DNA of 64,000 bases from G965279355 sp965279355 (GTDB taxonomy: Bacteria > Pseudomonadota > Alphaproteobacteria > CACIAM-22H2), in assembly GCA_965279355.1 (NCBI GenBank), contig OZ257155.1, positions 868,001-932,000 of the forward strand, written 5' to 3'. The translations under genes and the position numbers were made by a program. Below are positions 17,994-26,171 of the stretch, piece after piece. The stretch's first letter is position 1. Each line of letters opens with the position of its first letter. The notes beneath the pieces were generated by a model. It made no database searches. It was not told the origin of the DNA and saw only the letters and a program-made list of their open reading frames with translations.

Positions 17994-18488
17994 TTAGAGC
18001 GGGTAGATCAGGCTATTGGGCACGAGGACGCTGTCGAAAATACAAAGCCGCTCCTGGAACTTCAGAGTGCCGTTCTCGATCACGAGTTGATCCCGCGTCT
18101 GACCCACATTGAAAACACGGGTAAGCTCGTCCGGTAGCGTCTCGAACGCCGCATAGCTGGTCCGCACCTCCAGCCGTTCGCCGGCCCAGCCGATAATTCG
18201 AATGCCCGAAACGACACGGCGGATATAGCGCGGTCCATACACCGAGGTTTTGCGAATGCCCACGACCCGATCCTTGAGATAGCCTTTGCTCTCGCAAAGC
18301 ATCGTGGCAATAGGCAGGCCTCGCTCGAAGTTCTCGCGCGGGATGATTTTGTAGAGACAATTGTCGACAAAGAAGTCCGGCCATTCCTCAAACCGCTCCT
18401 CATCGAGGCAGGCGGTGTAGTCGGCGTAAAACCGATCCACTTCATAGCGGAGTTCCAGCTTGCTCAAGCCGTGCGGCGCCCCGTCCAT
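17994..18488 (-). CDS. Aromatic-ring-hydroxylating dioxygenase beta subunit (salicylate-5-hydroxylase-like)
   Basis: A 164-residue protein with the NTF2-like fold of ring-hydroxylating oxygenase small subunits (LRYEVDRFYADYTACLDEER, then FVDNCLYKIIPREN; VYGPRYIRRVVS). It gives structural support to the alpha subunit encoded two bases upstream and should form a hexamer with it. In salicylate 5-hydroxylase the corresponding subunit is NagH. It has no catalytic metal of its own. Confidence 0.88.
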   Translation of the reverse strand: MDGAPHGLSKLELRYEVDRFYADYTACLDEERFEEWPDFFVDNCLYKIIPRENFERGLPIATMLCESKGYLKDRVVGIRKTSVYGPRYIRRVVSGIRIIGWAGERLEVRTSYAAFETLPDELTRVFNVGQTRDQLVIENGTLKFQERLCIFDSVLVPNSLIYPL

Positions 18489-18490
18489 GA

Positions 18491-19714
18491 TCAGAGCTCC
18501 ATGACCTTGCGGTAGTAGTCGTAGAAGGCGCGCAATTCGGATTCCGTTACGCCGTGCGATTCCTCGACCTTCCAGCCCTCACCGCCCATCTCCATGACGC
18601 CGGCGGCATCCGGCGCCTGACGGACACCCTGCTGGAGAAAACCAAGCACCTCGCTGTCGTCGATGGACACGTAACCTGATGGCCCCATGAGATTGGCCTG
18701 ACGCAGCCGGCGATTGGTCAATGCCTCGTCATCGCCCTCATAGCCAAAGAACGTCCAGGCAAGCTCGTATGCACCCGGCCCCTTGGTCACCAGCTGGCGC
18801 ATCGCCAGGGAATTCGACTGCTGCTGGATGATAAGGTTCGGCCAGACGGTCATGAGCACGATCGTGTACTGCGCATATTCGCGCAGCGGATCGAGCATGG
18901 ACGGATCGTTTAGCTTCAGATCCACCAGTAAAGATTTCATCTCGGAATTGTCTTCGGTGCGCTTCTGCTCACCGCGCCAGGTCATGCCGGCGGCATGACG
19001 ACCGGTCGGGTCGATCACAACCCGGTTAGGCTGGTCCACCCGGTTAAGACCGAAAGACAGGAGGAACACATGCAGCAGGCTGGCGTGATACGGGTCCTTG
19101 ATGTTCTCGAACATCAGCTTCCAGTTTGCTGGCGTAAGCTGACGCGAATAACCCAGCACCCGTAGAGGGCGGCCGTCGAATACGCGATCGAACAGCTCAA
19201 CGATGGAAGGCGTAAGATAGTCTTCGAGAGGGGGCGGATTTTCGGCAAACGACGCGAACACCACGCCATTGCGGCGCGCCACCGCCAGCTTGCGCAAGCC
19301 ATGCTTTGTCAGGTCGAAATCGGCCGGCATCCCGCCCTGCCCCTTGACGCCGCGGCGGAATGGCACGCCGGTCAGATCGCCCTGCAGGTTATAGGTCCAT
19401 TGGTGGTAGGGGCACATGAACTGGCGCTCATTGCCCAGATGCTTCTGGCAGAGTTGAACACCGCGATGAGCGCAGCGGTTTTCGACCACGGCGATGTCGC
19501 CCGCCTGGTCGCGGATCACCAGCACGGACTTGTCGCCGACAAAGGTACGCTTGAAGTCGCCGGCGTTCGGAAGCTCCGCCTCCAGCGCGACGTAGCTCCA
19601 GTTCGGACCGTAGAAGATCCGCTTCTGTTCGCGAGCATAGATCTCTTCGTCAGAGTAGACCCAATAGGGTACGCGCTTGGTCCCTTCGACAGGCCACTTC
19701 CGCTCGACATTCAT
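18491..19714 (-). CDS. Rieske oxygenase alpha subunit, salicylate-5-hydroxylase-like
   Basis: A 407-residue catalytic subunit. The Rieske cluster ligands are Cys81/His83 (CAHRG) and Cys101/His104 (CPYHQW). The mononuclear iron site has D-x2-H-x4-H in ENIKDPYHASLLH. The N-terminal KWP..G..RVPYWVY and overall layout resemble NagG, which hydroxylates salicylate to gentisate; the gentisate-dioxygenase-like gene in the same operon supports this. The ATG at 19714 is chosen for its GGGAGG ribosome site. Electron-transfer partners are not encoded nearby. The operon promoter with the shared operator lies directly upstream. Confidence 0.88.
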   Translation of the reverse strand: MNVERKWPVEGTKRVPYWVYSDEEIYAREQKRIFYGPNWSYVALEAELPNAGDFKRTFVGDKSVLVIRDQAGDIAVVENRCAHRGVQLCQKHLGNERQFMCPYHQWTYNLQGDLTGVPFRRGVKGQGGMPADFDLTKHGLRKLAVARRNGVVFASFAENPPPLEDYLTPSIVELFDRVFDGRPLRVLGYSRQLTPANWKLMFENIKDPYHASLLHVFLLSFGLNRVDQPNRVVIDPTGRHAAGMTWRGEQKRTEDNSEMKSLLVDLKLNDPSMLDPLREYAQYTIVLMTVWPNLIIQQQSNSLAMRQLVTKGPGAYELAWTFFGYEGDDEALTNRRLRQANLMGPSGYVSIDDSEVLGFLQQGVRQAPDAAGVMEMGGEGWKVEESHGVTESELRAFYDYYRKVMEL

Positions 19715-19741
19715 CTTGTTGATTCCTCCCGGCGTTCGATA

Positions 19742-19770
19742 ATCATAGTACTGAGGTTTTGGCAGGTCAA
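19742..19770 (-). promoter_or_regulatory. Promoter with MarR operator for the salicylate-hydroxylase-like operon
   Basis: On the minus strand TTGACC (19765-19770) and TATGAT (19742-19747) are separated by 17 bases, a near-consensus sigma-70 promoter. The exact operator TCATAGTACTGA (19743-19754) covers the -10 box. Transcription would start about 20 bases before the start codon. Confidence 0.75.
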
Positions 19771-19905
19771 CTCTGCGGTCCATGGCTGCGGCCCTTGGCA
19801 TATGAGGCCTGCTGGATTTAAAAATCTTTATATTTCAGTGCCCGTCCTTTAGTCTTCCGGCATCGTCGCACGCGGCTTTCGCGCCTATACAAAGAATTTC
19901 TGACC

Positions 19906-20448
19906 ATGCCTGTCCGCAAGAAACGTGCTTCCAGAGGGAGCACCAGCGCGCTCGCGCCGCTGAAAACGCCGCAGACCGAGAAACTGGTCGAGATTTACGA
20001 AAAACCCGGCCACCTCATCCGGCGGCTTCATCAGATTTCGACGTCCATCTTTGTCGAGCAGGCCAAAGCGTTCGATCTGACGCAGGTTCAATACGCGTCG
20101 CTTGTCGCGCTCGAGCACTGCCCGGGCATCGACCAGGCGCAGCTTGGCAAGGCGGTGGCCTTCGATCGTACAACCGGCAGCGTTGTCGTACGGCGGCTGG
20201 TCGAGAAAGGACTGCTGGACCGCAAGAAACGCAATGGCCGGAAATCCGCCCTTTACCTGACGGGTGCCGGGCGCGGGCTTATCCAGGCCATGCGGGCCCG
20301 CATGGGTGCGGTCGACAGGCTTCTGCTCAAGCCCCTGAGCGACGATGAACGCATCACGTTCATGCGGCTCCTGGCAAAAGTGGTGCTCGGCAACAACGCT
20401 CTCGGCCGTGCGGCGCACGACCTGTCCGCGCATCCCATGTCGGACTGA
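19906..20448 (+). CDS. MarR-family transcriptional regulator
   Basis: A 180-residue winged-helix regulator. The MarR core spans residues ~35-150: FDLTQVQYASLVALEHCPGI, then LGKAVAFDRTTGSVVVRRLV (recognition helix), then the wing GLLDRKKRNGRKSALYLT. A basic ~20-residue N-terminal tail precedes it. Such dimers usually repress catabolic genes until an aromatic acid or its CoA thioester binds. It sits in the middle of the genes carrying TCATAGTACTGA, so it is the best candidate for binding that site. I see no copy of the site before its own gene. Confidence 0.9.
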   Translation: MPVRKKRASRGSTSALAPLKTPQTEKLVEIYEKPGHLIRRLHQISTSIFVEQAKAFDLTQVQYASLVALEHCPGIDQAQLGKAVAFDRTTGSVVVRRLVEKGLLDRKKRNGRKSALYLTGAGRGLIQAMRARMGAVDRLLLKPLSDDERITFMRLLAKVVLGNNALGRAAHDLSAHPMSD

Positions 20449-20521
20449 ACGACGACGTTGCATCCGAGGCCGCCCGTTTTCCTGGCGACTTGCAATAAGA
20501 CGGCCCGCCTCGACTACACTG

Positions 20522-21298
20522 TCACCTGAAGGACGAGCCGCCGTCGACGGCAATTGTCTGACCGGTGACGAAATGCGCCGCTTCCGAACTGAGGAACAGT
20601 ATTGTCGGCAACAGATCCTCGGGCGTTTCCGCTCGCTGGATGCATTGTCCGTTGACGATATGAGCCTTGGCCTCGGGCGCCACTGTTTCACGCTCGATCT
20701 CCGTAAAAACAGCCCCCGGCATTATCGCGTTGACCGTGATGCCGGAAGGCCCGAGTTCTCGCGCCAGGGATCGCGTCATTCCGACCAGCGCCGATTTCGA
20801 AGCGATATAGTGCAGATAGTTCGGCCGGCCGATTGCCGCGGCACCTGAGGACATGTTGACGATGCGGCCATACTTTGCTTTGCGCATCGCCGCCACAACG
20901 GCACGACAACAGTAATAGACGCCTGTCGTATTGACGTGCATCACCCTGTCCCACTCCTCAAGCGGGATCTGATCGAAGGGCCGCATCTTGATGGTCGAGA
21001 AGATGGCTGCATTGTTCACCAGTACATCGATGCGGCCGAACTCCTGCAGCACCTGCTCTGTCATCCGTTCAACCGACTTGTAATCGGCGACGTCGGTCTC
21101 CACGACGAGCGCCCTGGCGCCAAATTCCGCGATTTCCTTCGCGACTGCATTGCCACGTTCGACATTCAGTTCGGCAATCACCGGAAATGCTCCAGCCCTG
21201 GCATAGGCTTTCGATAAAGCACGACCGATCCCCTGCCCGCCCCCCGTTACGATCACAACCCGATCTCTAAGGCCCCCCGGATCGAAATGCGTATTCAC
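20522..21298 (-). CDS. Short-chain dehydrogenase/reductase
   Basis: A 258-residue classical SDR. The nucleotide-binding VTGGGQGIG is near the N-terminus, then NNAAIF, a catalytic Ser in NMSSGAAAIG, and Tyr/Lys in YIASKSALVG. It oxidises or reduces a hydroxyl or keto group with NAD(P). A GTG at 21298 with AAGGAGAG just upstream is the best start; an ATG at 21316 is possible. The gene is divergent from the VanA-like oxygenase, and an exact copy of the shared operator lies at 21327. It may act as a dihydrodiol or alcohol dehydrogenase of the same pathway. Confidence 0.88.
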   Translation of the reverse strand: MNTHFDPGGLRDRVVIVTGGGQGIGRALSKAYARAGAFPVIAELNVERGNAVAKEIAEFGARALVVETDVADYKSVERMTEQVLQEFGRIDVLVNNAAIFSTIKMRPFDQIPLEEWDRVMHVNTTGVYYCCRAVVAAMRKAKYGRIVNMSSGAAAIGRPNYLHYIASKSALVGMTRSLARELGPSGITVNAIMPGAVFTEIERETVAPEAKAHIVNGQCIQRAETPEDLLPTILFLSSEAAHFVTGQTIAVDGGSSFR

Positions 21299-21326
21299 GT
21301 TGCTCTCCTTTTCCATGAGATATCGG

Positions 21327-21338
21327 TCAGTACTATGA
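21327..21338 (-). promoter_or_regulatory. MarR operator upstream of the SDR
   Basis: An exact copy, TCAGTACTATGA on the + strand. It lies 28 bases upstream of the GTG start and partly overlaps a weak minus-strand promoter (TTGCCT, 17 bases, ATAGTA). Confidence 0.6.
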
Positions 21339-21382
21339 TGATAGGAACCGTTGAGGCAAACGTTTTTCCCCCTTGCCGCACG

Positions 21383-21411
21383 TTGACGACCAATATTGTC
21401 AGTACTATGAT
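21383..21411 (+). promoter_or_regulatory. Promoter with MarR operator for the VanA-like oxygenase
   Basis: TTGACG (21383-21388), 17 bases, then TATGAT (21406-21411). The exact operator TCAGTACTATGA occupies 21399-21410 and covers the -10 box, the same geometry as at 19742. The leader to the ATG at 21604 is long, about 185 bases, and its role is unknown. Confidence 0.75.
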
Positions 21412-21603
21412 TTTCCCCAAGCGCACAATGCGCAGCCTGACCCGGGAGGATAACGCCCCAAAACTCGCTGCTGAAGTTCGCTGCGATCGCGTGGATGAGT
21501 CGAACGGTCGATAGCCACGCCTCGCAGTGTGGATCCGCCCAGGAATGCCGGCGCGCTGGAATCAATGATTCAAAACTGACGGGAAGATTGGGAGAAACGC
21601 ATC

Positions 21604-22620
21604 ATGTTCCTGATGAACCAGTGGTACGCCGTGGCTCTGCCGCAGGAACTGACGGCCACGCCGCTCGCACGCACGATCTGCGGCAAGGCGCTGGTAATGT
21701 TCAGAACGGAATCGGGCAAGCCCGTGGCTCTCGATGACCGCTGCGCGCACCGCTATGCGCCGCTTTCCGGCGGCACGTGCTCGGGCGAAACTATTATGTG
21801 CCCTTATCACGGGCTGGTTTTTGACGGGACGGGACAATGCGTCCATGCGCCGCACCAGACTGAACTGCCGCCGGCGATGCGTGTCGTCTCCTACCCGCTG
21901 GTTGAGCGCTCCGGCTGGGCCTGGATCTGGATGGGTGACAAGGCGGCCGCCAATCCCGCGGACATTCCGGACTACTGGTGGTTCGACAAGCCCGGCTGGA
22001 AGAGTTTTCAGAAGAATTTTTATGTGAAGGCGAACTGGCAACTCTGCACGGACAATATTCTCGACCTCAGCCATACGCCGTTCGTCCACACCAAGACGGT
22101 CGGCACACCCGAGATGCCCAAAATACCGGTCGAGACATGGACCGAAGGCAACAAACTGTTCAACCGCCGCATCATGAAGCAGGTGACGCCCGGACCGTTC
22201 GTCTACAACTGGGGAAACTTCAAGGGTCTGATCGACCGCGTGACAACCACCGAGTGGCTACCGGCCGCGAACACTTCTGTTGAGCTGATGTACGAGGATC
22301 ACCAGGCGCGAATCACTCTGCGGCTGACCAACCCCTCGACGCCGGAGACGGAGCGGACAACCCATTGCTGGTTCGGTTGGGCACGCGATTTCGGACCGCA
22401 GGAAGACGATCATCCCGAAGCCATCCGATTCCGCGACCAGAGCTTTGCGGTTATGGGCGAGGATGTCGAGATCATGGAAAAGCAGCAATCCGTCGTCGAT
22501 CGTGGCGGACTACTGCCGACGGTGGCGATCAAGGCCGATTCAACGCTGATACAGGCACGCCGCATTGTCGACCGGCTATCGGACGGCCCGGATGGCCGCG
22601 GAGAGAAGCTGAGAGCTTAG
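21604..22620 (+). CDS. Rieske oxygenase, vanillate O-demethylase (VanA)-like
   Basis: A 338-residue single-component-type oxygenase alpha subunit. Rieske ligands are Cys47/His49 (CAHRYAPL) and Cys66/His69 (CPYHGL); the iron site is DNILDLSHTPFVHTK. The start MFLMNQWYAVALPQEL and the size match the VanA group, which removes O-methyl groups from methoxybenzoates as formaldehyde. No VanB-type reductase is next to it. It stands alone under a promoter with the shared operator, which ties it to the salicylate/gentisate-type genes and suggests demethylation of a methoxylated substrate. Relatives also act on other aromatics. Confidence 0.87.
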   Translation: MFLMNQWYAVALPQELTATPLARTICGKALVMFRTESGKPVALDDRCAHRYAPLSGGTCSGETIMCPYHGLVFDGTGQCVHAPHQTELPPAMRVVSYPLVERSGWAWIWMGDKAAANPADIPDYWWFDKPGWKSFQKNFYVKANWQLCTDNILDLSHTPFVHTKTVGTPEMPKIPVETWTEGNKLFNRRIMKQVTPGPFVYNWGNFKGLIDRVTTTEWLPAANTSVELMYEDHQARITLRLTNPSTPETERTTHCWFGWARDFGPQEDDHPEAIRFRDQSFAVMGEDVEIMEKQQSVVDRGGLLPTVAIKADSTLIQARRIVDRLSDGPDGRGEKLRA

Positions 22621-22737
22621 TCCGCCGCGCGCCGGCAAACGCGGGGCCGCAACTCTAACCGCAGAGAGTGGTGTGGTGGCAGCCGTCGGTTTCGCTCAGA
22701 GCGAAAGACAATGCCGAAACGGACTGACAGTAAAGAA

Positions 22738-22759
22738 TGGTGCCCGGGGAGGGATTTGA
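22738..22759 (-). other. tRNA 3'-end-like fragment, possible attachment-site remnant
   Basis: On the minus strand the sequence TCAAATCCCTCCCCGGGC followed by ACCA looks like the T-loop, T-stem 3' half and acceptor end of a tRNA. The rest of a tRNA is missing: no matching 5' acceptor strand or anticodon arm precedes it. Such 3' ends are left when integrases recombine into tRNA genes. Confidence 0.35.
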
Positions 22760-23184
22760 TCGTTACCAGCGTTCCAAGCTGATCACGATTATCCTTTAAA
22801 TACAATAGCTTAAACTAAACCACGCATTAGTCGGCGGGGGACTTTGCCACTTCGAGAGCGGACTTCTGGATGTAGATTAAATAGAACTAGGAGTTCTCTC
22901 GTGACTCATTGCTGGTGGGGGTAGTCGTCAGCGAACTATTCTCCGCCCTAATTCCCTGTTTGACAGGGAAACACTGGGAATTCAATACAGTCCCCGGCAG
23001 CCCTGTGCCCAAAAGGCATTGAACCGTCTGCCAATTCACTATTTTGGAGTTTTTGACCGGTCGAAATAACAGGGATCGAATCGCCCCGTAGCAGGGAAGA
23101 AGAAAGGGCTATCAGGGAATGCCGTAGAAGTTCGGGCATGGCCTGCCGTCTGCCTTAACTAACCTTCAACGCCGAAACCAATTG

Positions 23185-23346
23185 TCATCGTCCCCGGCGG
23201 AGGATCACCAGCCCATAGAGCAGTCGAAATGCAGCAGTGGGCACGACGAACAGGTCGAGAGACGCGATTCCGTTGGCGTGATTGATCAGGAAATGCCGCC
23301 AGCCCTGCGACCGCGGTCGCCGGTGGCGAGCCATACTTTTGGCACC
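23185..23346 (-). pseudogene. Decayed integrase-core transposase fragment
   Basis: The minus strand encodes about 54 residues that closely follow the integrase catalytic region of a known alphaproteobacterial transposase type: AKSMARHRRPRSQGWRHFL, then INHANGIASLDLFVVPTAAF, then RLLYGLVILRRGR and a stop. In intact copies this continues with a W-F-G-V segment; a shifted trace of it (TGGTTTCGGCGTT) follows the stop. Both ends are lost, so this is a remnant, not an active element. Confidence 0.7.
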
Positions 23347-23401
23347 CGCGGCGTCTCTGCGGTCATTGACACCAATGATCGAAGACCTTTAGCTTCGCGA
23401 A

Positions 23402-23695
23402 ATGTTGGTCACACAGCTGTCAGGACATTTAATAAAGGCTAAAGCAGTGGCGCAGCTCACGGCTCACGCCCGTCAGCACTTTGCGCTAACAGAAGACTGG
23501 AAGCTGTTCGTGGACGAGGTAGCAAGCACTGTTTCCGGATGCCAGACACCTGAAACACTTATTACGTTCTGGATCACCGCGAACAACAAGCACTCGTTCA
23601 GAATTTACAAACCCGTGACCGACGTGACCGCAAAAGATTTCCCGCCGTTGTTAATGCAAGATGGCTTCAAATGCGAAGGGATCTGCTGCTGCTGA
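23402..23695 (+). CDS. Small hypothetical protein
   Basis: A 97-residue reading frame starting at ATG, with an internal GTG also possible. The sequence is protein-like (TEDWKLFVDEVASTVSGCQT, then FRIYKPVTDVTAKDFPPLLM) and ends in CKxxGICCC-like cysteines (FKCEGICCC). I do not recognise a family with certainty. It lies in the scar region beside a transposase remnant, so it may be a passenger gene or a relic. Confidence 0.4.
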   Translation: MLVTQLSGHLIKAKAVAQLTAHARQHFALTEDWKLFVDEVASTVSGCQTPETLITFWITANNKHSFRIYKPVTDVTAKDFPPLLMQDGFKCEGICCC

Positions 23696-23790
23696 ACAGC
23701 ATCGCGCCGATCCGCTCTATGCAACGAACCCCTTTATCGGCGCTATGCATTGCTGCCCGGTATATCGAGATCGCTGCGACAGCCTCTTCA

Positions 23791-24189
23791 TCATGGAATG
23801 ACCGCGATCGCATTGATTTCTATTAAGGCCTTGTCCTCAGTAAAACGGCTAATCTCAACCATTGTCGAGGCCGGAGGATCCTTCACAAAGTACTGGCGAC
23901 GAACCGCGTGGATCTCGGCAAACTTGGATATGTCGCGGACATAGACGTCGACACGGACAATGTCCTCAAGCTTAGCTCCAGCTCCCGATAGCGCCTGGAT
24001 AAGGTTCTGGCAAACCTTGTCTGTCTGAGCAGTGATATCCCCGTCGATGATCTTGCCTGTGTCATCTTTGGCGAGCAGGCCGGACACAAAGATCAGCTGA
24101 CCAGGCCTTGCGACCACCGCAGTAGACCAGACGCCTTTTGGCTGCGCCATGCCAGGAAGCTGAACAATCGATTTTGCTGTATTGGCCAT
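23791..24189 (-). CDS. RidA/YjgF-family protein lacking the usual arginine
   Basis: A 132-residue protein of the RidA/YER057c/UK114 family: GQLIFVSGLLA, DKVCQNLIQALSGAG, IVRVDVYVRDISKFAEI and IEINAIAVIP. True RidA imine deaminases have Arg in the segment PARSxVEV; here it reads PASTMVEI, with Ser108 in place of Arg. It therefore probably does not hydrolyse imines in the usual way. It is the last gene of the run beginning with the ThDP enzyme, downstream of the oxygenase beta subunit, and may act on an amino- or keto-intermediate. Confidence 0.85.
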   Translation of the reverse strand: MANTAKSIVQLPGMAQPKGVWSTAVVARPGQLIFVSGLLAKDDTGKIIDGDITAQTDKVCQNLIQALSGAGAKLEDIVRVDVYVRDISKFAEIHAVRRQYFVKDPPASTMVEISRFTEDKALIEINAIAVIP

Positions 24190-24266
24190 CTCAAATTCCT
24201 AGGTTCAAGTTTATAGAATTGTGATCTTGCTGCAGCTCAATTCAATGCATTTCTAAGCTGATTTGT

Positions 24267-24761
24267 TTACAGGCTGTAGAAATCTACGGGTGTGGAAAGA
24301 TAGTCGTTCAAAAGAACGAGTTTCTTTTTCCGGATCTTCCACTGCGCATTGATGCAAGTAAACTCATGCTGAACCTGGGAGTAATGGATAGCGGTCTCCC
24401 GCCTCTTGACGTCGTACACATAGGTCACAGACAAAGCCCGTGTCGCAATAAGCGCTGCCGTCGCCGAATCACATTGCAGATTTGTTATGGAGTGCGCCGT
24501 TCTAGGCAAAGGTATCGACGCGGCAGATTTATTTGACCGAACCCGATCGACCCGTTCCTGCAGTCGCGCGCTGGACGGGATATAGATGAGGGAGACCTCG
24601 CTGGATGGATCCGTCGTCGTCTCATGCTCACTCTTCCACATCGGCGCCCAAAATTCGGCGTCGGCGTGGTACAACGCGAGCCAATCATCCCAGCGCCTCT
24701 CATCGAGGTATCGCGCTTCCCGATAGACGATATTGCTGGCGATTTCGAAGTAACTAGTCAT
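24267..24761 (-). CDS. Ring-hydroxylating dioxygenase beta subunit, benzoate/anthranilate type
   Basis: A 164-residue NTF2-fold small subunit: NIVYREARYLDERRWDDWLA, then YHADAEFWAPMWKSEHE, and YSQVQHEFTCINAQWKIRKK near the end. This pattern matches BenB/AntB/XylY-type beta subunits. It lies 20 bases downstream of the alpha subunit gene on the same strand and should assemble with it. Confidence 0.9.
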   Translation of the reverse strand: MTSYFEIASNIVYREARYLDERRWDDWLALYHADAEFWAPMWKSEHETTTDPSSEVSLIYIPSSARLQERVDRVRSNKSAASIPLPRTAHSITNLQCDSATAALIATRALSVTYVYDVKRRETAIHYSQVQHEFTCINAQWKIRKKKLVLLNDYLSTPVDFYSL

Positions 24762-24781
24762 ACCCGCGTCTGCTCGCGCAC

Positions 24782-26128
24782 CTATGCCAAAGACTTTTCA
24801 CGCGACAGCCCTTCCATGAGCAACTTTGCCCATTCCCTGTAGTGAGGGTGGTAAAGGGTTTCATCGCCGCGGGCCTCTGTCGTGGTGACCGATGTCAGAG
24901 GCCTGATGCCCAGCGCCTCGGCATGCGCATCTGCCCCCGTTTTGAAGTCGGCGAGACCGCGCATATAGCCCTGGTGCCAGGTGATCCACTCGGAAGCCTG
25001 ACCGCGCTGGCAGGCGTCGAACACGGCAAGATCATCCGGCGTCGCAAAACCGGTTGGATTGTAGAATTCCTCATATTGCCGGATGCGCTTCACGCGCGCT
25101 TCCTTCGATTCCCCCTTTGGGGCAATGCAATACGTGGACACCTCCGTTTTATCGGCCGCAAGCGGCCGGATGACCCTGACTTGCAAGGACGACGCATCCA
25201 GAATCTGGACGTTCGGAAACAGAAACAGATTCCGCGTATGCAACATCCACTGGAATTTCAGGTCGCCCACCCGCGGCCGAACTGTGTCCTTGCTGAGCCA
25301 AACGGCGCGTACCTCGGGTTCGTCGTTGGCACTCCATAGGAGGTTATGCCCGCCCTTGAACGTGAAGTTGCCCCGCTCCAGATCTCTGGCGCTCACCTTC
25401 CCCCAGGCCGACGTCCCCTGGCTAAGGTCGGTCGGGGCGCGTTTGCCGACGATCTGCAGATAGGAAATATGCGTGGGAATGAAGTGATAGCTGTCCTGGC
25501 CGTTCTCGGCCTGGAGCTTCCAGTTGGCATTGTAAGTGTAGCTGACGGTGCCAGGCACCAGCTCGATGCCGTCCGGACCCTGATCGGCGGCCAGATCGAT
25601 AAAGGTCTTGGTGTCGCCCAGCCACTTATCGAGCGACGGTACGTCAGGCGACAGGCTTGCGAAGATGAAGCCACGATAGCTGCCGACATGGGCGGCTTTC
25701 TGGAGATTGTGGTCCTCTGCCGAGAAGGCAGCCGTGTAGGCGCCTTCGCTTTCATTGGTGACGGAGACATTCTTTCCCGCATTGTCGTAGGTCCATGCGT
25801 GATACGGGCAGATATGTGTGCGGCGATTCCCCTGCCGTTCTTCACAGACGATAGCGCCCCGATGGCGGCAGGTATTGAGAAGGCAGTTAATCGAACCGTC
25901 AGCCCCCCTAGTGACTAGGACGGGCTGACGGCCAATGTATGTCGTGAAAAAATCGTTGGGCTTCTGGATCTGGCACTCGAGCCCTACGAAAACCCATCCG
26001 CTCTCGAAGATATGCTTCATCTCGAGCTCGAAGACTTCCTGCTTCCGGAAGGCATCCGCATGCATGCGGAAGATACCTTCACCGGGACGGTCATCAATGA
26101 GATGAGCAATATCATTCACTGTCAGCAT
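24782..26128 (-). CDS. Rieske dioxygenase alpha subunit, benzoate/anthranilate type
   Basis: A 448-residue catalytic subunit. Rieske ligands are Cys87/His89 (CRHRGA) and Cys107/His110 (CPYHAW); the iron site is ENGQDSYHFIPTH. Length and the N-terminal HADAFRKQEVFELEMKHIF match the benzoate 1,2-dioxygenase, toluate and anthranilate dioxygenase group. These enzymes add O2 across the carboxyl-bearing carbon. The reductase (BenC-type) that normally follows is missing; instead a RidA-like gene follows. It lies 43 bases downstream of the ThDP enzyme gene. Confidence 0.9.
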   Translation of the reverse strand: MLTVNDIAHLIDDRPGEGIFRMHADAFRKQEVFELEMKHIFESGWVFVGLECQIQKPNDFFTTYIGRQPVLVTRGADGSINCLLNTCRHRGAIVCEERQGNRRTHICPYHAWTYDNAGKNVSVTNESEGAYTAAFSAEDHNLQKAAHVGSYRGFIFASLSPDVPSLDKWLGDTKTFIDLAADQGPDGIELVPGTVSYTYNANWKLQAENGQDSYHFIPTHISYLQIVGKRAPTDLSQGTSAWGKVSARDLERGNFTFKGGHNLLWSANDEPEVRAVWLSKDTVRPRVGDLKFQWMLHTRNLFLFPNVQILDASSLQVRVIRPLAADKTEVSTYCIAPKGESKEARVKRIRQYEEFYNPTGFATPDDLAVFDACQRGQASEWITWHQGYMRGLADFKTGADAHAEALGIRPLTSVTTTEARGDETLYHPHYREWAKLLMEGLSREKSLA

Positions 26129-26171
26129 CGATCCCCTCCGGAGCGATTGCAGCCCATACGACCGTCCGCGT

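Larger units (their letters stand above)
22621..23401. other. Gene-poor scar region between catabolic blocks
   Basis: Almost 800 bases without an intact gene. It holds a tRNA 3'-end-like fragment (22738-22759) and a decayed transposase/integrase fragment (23185-23346). The stretch 22940-23150, including CCCTGTTTGACAGGG, looks like the non-coding flank that accompanies that element in other alphaproteobacteria. Base composition is lower in GC than the neighbouring operons. Confidence 0.5.

Noticed and set aside
25346..25918. 190-codon + strand frame inside the benzoate-type alpha subunit gene
   Set aside because: Antisense shadow of a gene with full Rieske and iron-site motifs.
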